This document shows, one piece after another, positions 57,481-64,000 of a DNA stretch of 64,000 nucleotides. The notes under the pieces are model-generated. The model ran no database searches, had not been told where the DNA came from, and was given only the letters and a program-made list of their open reading frames with translations. Position 1 is the first letter of the stretch, and every line of letters starts with the position of its first letter. The translations under genes were made by a program, and so were the position numbers. The stretch is from Phaseolus vulgaris. Its lineage: Eukaryota > Streptophyta > Magnoliopsida > Fabales > Fabaceae. Where the stretch lies: the NCBI RefSeq assembly GCF_000499845.2, contig NC_023756.2, positions 34,984,773 through 35,048,772 of the forward strand, read 5' to 3'.

Positions 57481-58591
57481 TGTTAGATTGTATGGCTTTA
57501 AACTAGAGGGGGGTGAATGGTTTAAAGAGGGTTTTCGCAAACTTTTTAGTCTAGAATGAAATTCCTTTGAGAAAACTTGATTCAGAATCCAGTTAGCCAA
57601 AAACACAAAGCAATTTAATACAACACCAAAAAAACAATCGGTTATTTCTAAAAAAAATCGGTTGTTTATACCAGTTGAAAAATATACAAACTGAAATTAA
57701 AGAGTTTAAGGGAGAGAGATTGCACACACAGTTTATACTGGTTCACTCTTAAACCAAGAGTTACATTCAGTCTTCCTAGAAACCACTGGGGAACCCACTA
57801 AGTAACCAAACCTAGAATACTTACACACACCACCAAAGAAGTGACCTTGATCCCCTCAAGAAACACATTTCCTTTGGCTCAGCACATACACCACCAAGAA
57901 TGTTGATCTTGACAACCTCAAGAGCACACAACACTTCTTGGCCTAACACACCAGAGTTTACACAAAGTACATAAGGATTACAGTTGTTACAACATGAACT
58001 GAAATCAATACATATCATCTCTTGATCAAAGCAAGCTTAAAGCAATCTTTAACTCTTGAAAAGCAAAATCAGTGAAATCTCAAATTTGTTTTTCTATTGA
58101 TTAAATCTCAGTTCTTGTTTGTTACAAAAGATTAATAAAATTATTTATAGCTTTCAAAGAATGGTCAAAGCATTTAAAACAGGAGTGCATTCAGTTACAA
58201 AATCATTTAAAGCTCAGTCAACACACAAAACAGTTTTCTATTATGATTTAAAAACAAACAACTGGTTGAATGTGCGAATCAATCGGTTGTTTTAGTTTGA
58301 TAGCAAGTCAACCACCAAAAACAGTTTTCAACCTTTTTCAAAATACCTAAGAGTAAAACAATCGGTTGTTTCGACAAAACATTAGGTTATTTTTCACTTA
58401 GTTTGAAAAACACTTTCAATTCAAAAGGTTTGAAAATACTTTAGCTTTGGATTCAATCAAGAGTGGATGTACACAATATAATCTACCCCAGATCCTATTC
58501 TAAATCACTTCAGCAACAACAAGCACATCCAGCCTTCCATCAAACTCAAAGGATTTGGATTCTTCAGAGCTTGAACACACTTGATTCAACA
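57481..58591 (-). repeat. SIRE-like element 3' LTR
   Basis: 1111 bp, TGTTAGATTG...TTCAACA. It holds about 65 bases near the left end (GGCTTTAAACTAGAGGGG region) that the other LTR lacks. Minus-strand TATAAATAA near 58141-58149; palindrome pairs at 57633-57667 and 58357-58391. Confidence 0.93.
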
Positions 58592-58608
58592 ATCTCCCCC
58601 TATTTGAT
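58592..58608 (-). other. SIRE-like polypurine tract
   Basis: The minus strand reads AAATAGGGGGAGAT directly before the 3' LTR, a strong purine tract typical of this copia group. A second copy of the same word occurs at 58797-58808. Confidence 0.9.
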
Positions 58609-58946
58609 GAAGACAAATCCCTGGTTGCTTGTGTTGGACTTGTTTGAATTTGAAGCAGAACCTGCAAAACAAAGTTTAAGCAAAGCACAATATATCGTTA
58701 GAGCAGTAAATCAAAAACAACATATATCAACAACATTAAAGTTTACTTAAACATAACATAGAGTTTGCAGAAAATAAAAGACAACACAACATAAAATCTC
58801 CCCCTATTTGTCTTCACAAATAGACAATAAGAAGAGATAAAAAGGCAATTGTTCCAGATTCTACAAAATTTAAAAACAAAAGCACTTAAATTGATACAGG
58901 GCAAAAAAAATCGGTTGTTTCGAGCATTCAACCGGTTGTTTTTCTT
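58609..58946 (-). other. SIRE-like 3' non-coding region
   Basis: No gene. Contains a second AAATAGGGGGAGAT (58797-58810) and a palindrome pair ending at 58919 and 58940. Confidence 0.7.
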
Positions 58947-60144
58947 TCAATCATCCTTGCCATACTGAAGTTCAAAGATCTGATTCTGAGCAACTTCAAT
59001 CTGTTCATCCAAGGTCATAAACCGAGTATCCATGTTGTTGAATCTATTGTCAATGCTCTGGAAGTTGCTCACACAAAGATCATGGAGATTTCTTTGATTC
59101 TCGGCAAAGCCATCAAGCCTATTCACCATGTATCTTTCAAAAGAAGACATAGAAGGAATTTCATCTCCTTGATCTCCTGTACTGGTTCTAGCACCAAAAT
59201 TGGTTGCAGGCTGTTGTTCATGGTGAATATCCATATCAGCAGCTTGATCTTCTTCATCAAAATCAGCAGCTGCAGCACCTGATGAACCACCATGATCACC
59301 ATCTTTGCTCACCCATTTTCCATTTATTTTGGTGAATCCCATCTTGCTTAGAGAGCCATTGTTCATTTATTGTGTTAACTTAACCAACTCAGAGGTCTCA
59401 TCTTCAAGATTCACTTCAAAATAGAGCAAGAATTTTGAGATTAAAACAACATAGGGATAGTGGTAGTCACTTAACCTCATGGATTTTTGCATATGTTCTT
59501 TAATGATATGAATCGTGGATCTTGATCTTCTTCATGATGCAGTAGATGTATACAAGGTCTTCTTTTGTTAAGACAGAATGGTTGCTCCCCCTTGGAGTTA
59601 GAATTCAAGTTACAATAAGAGCAAGCACCCTTTCATCCAACTTCAACCCTCCAACCGAACACGTTCTCACTTGGGCTTGTTGATTCTTCAAGCAAATCTT
59701 GTAGTATTGGACTTTGTTGAAATCCTCTACTACTCCAAGATTTCCCTTGTTGATCCTTACACTAGCATATTTCAGGCCAGGTACAGCAGTCCACACATCA
59801 TGGGTGATCTCCATGTCAACACCCTTCACATGAGAAACAAGATTGTTTCCTCCAAATTTGAGATTGGTGTAGAATACCCAAATCAAATAAGGGTATATGT
59901 TTCCCTTCATCTCCAAGAACCTTCTCACCAGCTGGTCTTTGAGAAGCTTCCTCACATTATCTAGCTTTTGTCTTTTCAGCCAATCAAAGGAAACAACTTT
60001 GGGGTTGTTGATCACCTTTGTGCTAGTTTCAAAACGATACCTTTCAATGAGCTCATTATCTCCTGAAAACCAGCCCTCAAGTCTCCCTCCAGACCTCACA
60101 GCTCTTGTTTTGATCCTCTTTGATGTAGGAGGAGTGGACTCCAT
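58947..60144 (-). pseudogene. ORF resembling 'putative plant transposon protein' family, broken
   Basis: Starts MESTPPTSKRIKTRAVRSGG at 60144 and is open to 59605. Features: a basic N-terminus, SFDWLKRQKLDNVRKLLKDQ, a central FYTNLKFGGNNLVSHVKGVD then WTAVPGLKY, and SVGGLKLDERVLALIVT before a TGA. The same frame continues with LTPRGSN and TKEDLVYIYCIM. A frameshift near 59500 leads to MQKSMRLSDYHYPY, and a TAA just before 59366 precedes the last open piece (59366-58947). That piece has NGSLSKMGFTKINGKWVSKD, an Ala/Asp/Glu-rich linker and a probable coiled coil ending LDEQIEVAQNQIFELQYGKDD. The overall look matches what I recall of PF20167-type proteins in legumes, whose biochemical function I do not know. 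It lies where pol would be expected. Confidence 0.7.
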
Positions 60145-60924
60145 GATAGCAGAAAAAGAGGCAAAGAAGTCTCACACAAAGAGAGAAAGAGATGTTGCAA
60201 GAGGTGGCTCAATTGATTGTTCTTGTGAGAGAGAACAACTGCACCAGAATTTAAAGAGAAACTGAACCATACTGCATTCAACTGATGTGAGTGGGTTTCA
60301 GTCTTCAAAGAGAAAAGACTTGACCAAGACCTGCACAGAAAACGTCAAAAAAAGCAGAAAATGACATGGTCATCACATGTGATCTTTGACTAGTCATAAA
60401 GGCTCTTGAATTTTCAAGATTTTGGAATATATTCCTTTATGACATGTTGTAACTTCCTCCAGAACATGATCAGGCTTTCAACACAACTCTATTGACTCAG
60501 GATTCTTTCGTAATAGAGATCTGCAACAGATAGGATTAAAAAAGAATTAAATCCATTCTTTCACTGTGTTGTCAGAGAGGAAACAATCGGTTGTTTTTCT
60601 GCAGCAGCAAAACAGATCTTGAATTTTATAAGAATGAGCAGAAAGGATTCAAGGTGGATGTATTTGAATATTTTAACAAGAGATATTTAAGCATGAATTT
60701 GAATTTAAAAAGAATTAAAAAGAGAGATAAGGAATGTCTTGTCCTCTATGAAGTCTCTTCAATGAGTCATTTGTTTGTGATCAAGAAGCCTCTTTTGACT
60801 TTAGAAAACACTTGGACTGGTACATAACATTGATTCTGTTCCAGTGTTAATGTTTTCCTTCCAAGAACCTGATCAGATGACTCAGAGCCTCATGTTCTTC
60901 TAGATTCCCTGCATAAACATGAAT
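60145..60924 (-). other. SIRE-like internal non-coding stretch
   Basis: Between gag and the downstream ORF. No polymerase motif in any frame. The part next to 60144 could hold a promoter or splice site for the ORF, but nothing decisive is visible. One palindrome (AACAATCGGTTGTT) near 60583. Confidence 0.6.
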
Positions 60925-61095
60925 TCAAGCAACAAGGTTTGGTCCCCTTACAAATGTGGGTCCATTTGGTTTATATTTATCATTTGAAACCTCACAAGCT
61001 TTGGGAATCCATTTCATAAAGCCTCTGGGAACAAAAAAATTCCTTATTTTGCAGAATCTGACAGAATGGCCTTTCTTAATGCAATAAAAGCATGT

Positions 61096-61130
61096 AACAA
61101 CCGGTTGTTTCGACTTAACAATCGGTTGTT
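61096..61130. repeat. Palindrome pair inside gag coding sequence
   Basis: AACAACCGGTTGTT at 61096-61109 and AACAATCGGTTGTT at 61117-61130, 21 bp apart, encoding the Lys-Gln-Pro-Val repeats of gag. Same pair as found in the LTRs of this family. Confidence 0.92.
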
Positions 61131-61446
61131 TTACTGGCTGTTTTGAAAACTTTTTTGAAAACTTATCTTGTTTGTTTTGTGGATTAAAACCTAATCCAGC
61201 TCTTCCAAAAAACGCAATTTTGAGATGCCAAGACATTCTCAAAGTTGGATTTTCCTTTAGAAAGCTTATCCACAGTTCTAACAAGATAATGAACTTTCTT
61301 TTCAAGGTTTTCACAATTTTCACAAATTGAAGAGTCACACACAAGAGAAGAGTTTTTTAAATAATTTTCCAGATTTCTCAAATCAGTTTTTGATTTTTTC
61401 AGATCTTCTTCAAGTGTCTTGACTATATTTTCCAGCCAGTTATTCA

Positions 61447-61778
61447 ACCCTTTTAATCGCTTGTTTGAAAGAGCAAATCGGTTAGCTTCTTCATGAGTTT
61501 GTTTGAATGCTTGAAGCAATTGGCTATAATTTTCAGCACTAAGGGAAGCATTTGAACTTACACTACTTGAGCTGCTGGAATCATCATCTTCATCAGCCAT
61601 TAGACTTATGTTGCCCTTTTAATCGCTTGTTTGAAAGAGCAAATCGGTTAGCTTCTTCATGAGTTTGTTTGAATGCTTGAAGCAATTGGCTATAATTTTC
61701 AGCGCTGAGGGAAGCATTTGAACTTACACTACTTGAGCTGCTGGAATCATCATCTTCATCAGCCATTAGACATATGTT
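61447..61778 (-). repeat. 166-bp tandem duplication inside gag
   Basis: 61447-61612 and 61613-61778 are nearly identical; I see three base differences (cactaaggg/cgctgaggg and gacttatg/gacatatg). 166 is not a multiple of three, so the duplication shifts the reading frame. Confidence 0.95.
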
Positions 61779-62832
61779 GGCCTTTTCATCTTCACTTGAT
61801 GAGGAAATTTCATTTTCATCCCAAGCTATATAGGCCCTTTTTGACTTTCACTTCTTTTCTTTGTAGCTTGACTTCTTCTCCTTGCTTTCTTTACTTGGGC
61901 AATCTGCCTTTATGTGCCCTTGTTCACCACAACCAAAACAAGTATGGACTTGTTTCCATATTTCTTTGTTGATGTCTTTGTTGCGGTTCCTTTTCAAGAA
62001 TTTGCTAAACTTTCTAGATAGCAAGCTAAGGTTCTCTTCATCACTTTCATCACTAGATTCTTTCTTGCTTTTGTGCTTGATAGCTTTTAAGGCAATGTTT
62101 CTCACATGCTTGTCTTCACTTTCTTGAACATTGAGTCTATTCATCTCCAACTCATGTTCCCTAAGCTTGCCAAACAGAGAAGCCATACTTAATGATGTTA
62201 GATCTTTTGATTTAGAGATAGCAGTTACCTTAGGTTGCCAAGATCTATCAAGACATTTGAGGATCTTGATGTTTAGCTCTTCTTTTTCAAAGGTTTTCTC
62301 AAGGCTCATGAGATGGTTGATGATGTGAGTGAACCTCTTTTGAACTTCAGCAATAGTCTCACCCTTGAGCATTCTAAACATTTCATACTCTTGGATTAGA
62401 GTATGCTTTGTAGCTCTTTTTACCTCATTGGTACCTTCATGATTTACCTCCAAGGTGTCCCACATCTCCTTTGCTGATTTGCATTGAGAGACCTTGAAAA
62501 ATTCATCTGAATTCAAGGCAGAAGTTATGATGTTTTTAGCAATGCAATCAAATTTGGCCTTCTTGCTTTCAGAATCAGTCCATTGAGACCAAGGTTTTTC
62601 AATGTAAGATCCATCTTTTTCAAATTTTGGAACAAAGGGGTCATTTTCAATTGCATCCCAAATTCCTTTGTCAAGGGATTCAACAAATATTTTCATTCTG
62701 AATTTCCAAAATTGGTAGTTCAAACAACAAAACAGAGGTGGTCTGTTGATTGAAGCACCCTCCCCAAAGGGTAATCTATCAGCCATATAAAAACAGTTTT
62801 AGGATCACACTTGAATAAATTTCAAGAACCAA

Positions 62833-62845
62833 GCTCTTGATGCCA
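62833..62845 (-). other. SIRE-like primer binding site
   Basis: The minus strand reads TGGCATCAAGAGC two bases inside the 5' LTR, close to the tRNA-iMet complement TGGTATCAGAGC with one insertion and one substitution. Confidence 0.8.
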
Positions 62846-62847
62846 AT

Positions 62848-63903
62848 TGTTAGAATGAAATTCATTTGAGAAAACTTGATTCAGAATCCAGTTAGCCAAA
62901 AACACAAAGCAATTTAATACAGCACCAGAAAAACAATCGGTTATTTCTAAAAAAAATCGGTTGTTTATACTAGTTGAAAAATATACAAACTGAAATTAAA
63001 GAGTTTAAGGGAGAGAGATTGCACACACAATTTATACTGGTTCACTCTTAAACCAAGAGCTACATCCAGTCTTCCCAGAAACCACTAGGGAACCCACTAA
63101 GTAACCAAACCTACATTACTTACACACACCACCAAAGAAGTGACCTTGATCCCCTCAAGAAACACACTTCCTTTGGCTCAGCACATACACCACCAAGAAT
63201 GTTGATCTTGACAACCTCAAGAGCACACAACACTTCTTGCCCTAACACACCAGAGTTGACATAAAGTACAGAAGGATTACACTTGTTACATCATGAACTG
63301 AAATCAATACAAATGAAATCCTATGCCACTCTCTCTTGATCAAAGCAAGCTTAAAGCAATCTTTAACTCTTGAAAAGCAAAATCAGTGAAAAACTCAAAT
63401 ATGTTTTTCTATTGATTAAATATCAGTTCTTGTTTGTTACAAAAGATGAACAAACAATTTATAGCTTTCAAAGAATGGTCAAAGCATTTAAAACAGAAGC
63501 GCATTCAATTACAAAAACATTTAAAGCTCAGTCAACACACAAAACAATTTTCTGTTATGATTTGAAAACAAACAACCGGTTGAATGTGCGAATCAATCGG
63601 TTGTTTTGGTTTGACAGCAAGTCAACCACCAAAAACAGTTTTCAACCTTTTTCAAAACACCTAAGAGTAAAACAAATGATTGTTTCGACAAAACAACATG
63701 TTGTTTTTCACTTAGTTTGAAAAACACTTTCAATTCAAAAGGTTTGAAAATACTTTAGCTTTGGATTCAATCAAGAGTGGATTTACACAATATAATCTAC
63801 CCATATCCTATTCTAAAGCACCTCAGCAACAACAACACATCCAGCCTTCCATCAAACTCAAAGGATTTGGATTCTTCAAAGCTTGAACACACTTGATTCA
63901 ACG
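62848..63903 (-). repeat. SIRE-like element 5' LTR
   Basis: 1056 bp, TGTTAGAATGAAATTC...GATTCAACG. Minus-strand TATAAATT near 63456-63463. It lacks about 65 bases near its left end relative to the other LTR. Palindrome pairs or their decayed forms at 62930-62967, 63578-63605 and 63671-63706. Confidence 0.92.
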
Positions 63904-64000
63904 CTAACCCTAATGGGCCTCAGTGCCTCCAAGGAACACTTGCTTGTGCCATACTTGAATTACCATACACACCCCATGCATGATCCTCTCGTAACTTAGG
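63904..64000. other. Unassigned right edge
   Basis: 97 bases, more GC-rich than the LTR, beginning CTAACCCTAATGGGCCTCAG. No match to anything else in the window and no recognisable gene. It is not the expected continuation of copia-2, so the outer site of the SIRE-like element is not restored here. Confidence 0.4.

Larger units (their letters stand above)
60925..62786 (-). pseudogene. SIRE/Maximus-type gag, broken
   Basis: The 312-residue open frame 62786-61848 starts MADRLPFGEGASINRPPLFC, contains the UBN2-type capsid region (MWDTLEVNHEGTNEVKRATK near 110-130, EYEMFRMLKGETIAEVQKRF) and the zinc knuckle CFGCGEQGHIKADC near residue 285. A TGA at about 61845 is followed in frame by RAYIAWDENEISSSS and the acidic MADEDDDSSSSSSVSSNASL region. 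A 166-bp tandem duplication (61447-61778) then throws the frame off. The frame 61600-61184 continues with a long coiled coil (NNWLENIVKTLEEDLKKSKT). After another shift the frame 61344-60925 has KQPVKQPIVKSKQPVV and a second knuckle CFYCIKKGHSVRFC, ending RGPNLVA. Confidence 0.92.
57481..63903 (-). mobile_element. SIRE-like copia element with gag but no pol
   Basis: Two similar LTRs (57481-58591 and 62848-63903) enclose 4.26 kb. A purine tract lies next to the left LTR and a primer binding site next to the right, so it reads on the minus strand. It encodes a SIRE/Maximus-type gag (62786 to about 60925), then 0.8 kb of non-coding sequence, then an ORF like the 'putative plant transposon protein' family (60144-58947). 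No protease, integrase, RT or RNase H is visible in any frame. No target duplication is found (CTTTT at left, CTAAC at right), and the right LTR ends CG instead of CA, so the ends may be rearranged. Confidence 0.9.

Noticed and set aside
62131..62328. Plus-strand frames opposite the SIRE-like gag
   Set aside because: Shadow of the minus-strand gag reading frame.
63904..64000. Cassandra-type element or 5S rRNA at the right edge
   Set aside because: The 5S promoter words expected in such elements are not present in the visible 97 bases.

Overview
The window is AT-rich plant nuclear DNA, most likely from a legume of the Phaseolus/Vigna type. That assignment rests on the style of the CRM-like, Tat/Ogre-like and SIRE-like retroelements and the CACTA element, and is an inference. 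I found no host protein gene, rRNA gene or tRNA gene. Every convincing coding segment belongs to a transposable element, and nearly all are broken. The two CRM-type (centromere-family) Ty3/gypsy copies and the depth of nesting suggest a pericentromeric or otherwise heterochromatic location.

Layout. 1-5818: the terminal part of a minus-strand CACTA (En/Spm) transposon with a spliced TNP1-like gene, a decayed TNP2 transposase and a triple-hairpin subterminal array. 5819-12.69 kb: block A, a long AT-rich non-coding repeat interrupted by a SIRE-type LTR (8594-9627) and a gypsy solo LTR (9973-10646, TSD AAAAT). 12.7-14.46 kb: a Tat/Ogre-like gypsy LTR plus gag fragment, split by an 881-bp non-autonomous CACTA (13097-13977, TSD ACT). 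14.46-16.75 kb: LTR debris with a solo LTR (15041-16118, TSD CTCCC). 16.76-23.78 kb: block C, holding a young copia element (17490-23586, TSD AAAGA).

23780-40258 is a four-level nest. An inverted LTR of family 'L' (TGTAAC...GTTACA) is split by an outer CRM element (24224-39848, minus, TSD CTAGG). The outer pol is split by an inner CRM element (27555-36037, plus). The inner 5' LTR is split by a related solo LTR (28207-29258, TSD GTTCT). 40.26-50.94 kb: block B and further copies of the same AT-rich repeat, with a complete solo L-family LTR (47754-49112).

50943-57475: a second, older copia of the same family as the first, plus strand, lacking its 3' LTR and split by a SIRE-type solo LTR (54754-55891). 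57481-63903: a minus-strand SIRE-like element with both LTRs, PBS and PPT and a gag, but no pol. In place of pol it carries an ORF resembling the 'putative plant transposon protein' family. 63904-64000 is unassigned.

No genes here work together as a host pathway. The functional relations are parasitic. The CACTA pair shares ends and hairpin arrays, so one could in principle be moved by enzymes of the other type. The pol-less SIRE-like element and the coding-dead but young copia must have depended on enzymes supplied in trans. The least explained signals are phased short cis-motif arrays: three 42-bp hairpins every 51 bp, AACAACCGGTTGTT pairs 21 bp apart, and AACCGA repeats every 30 bp.
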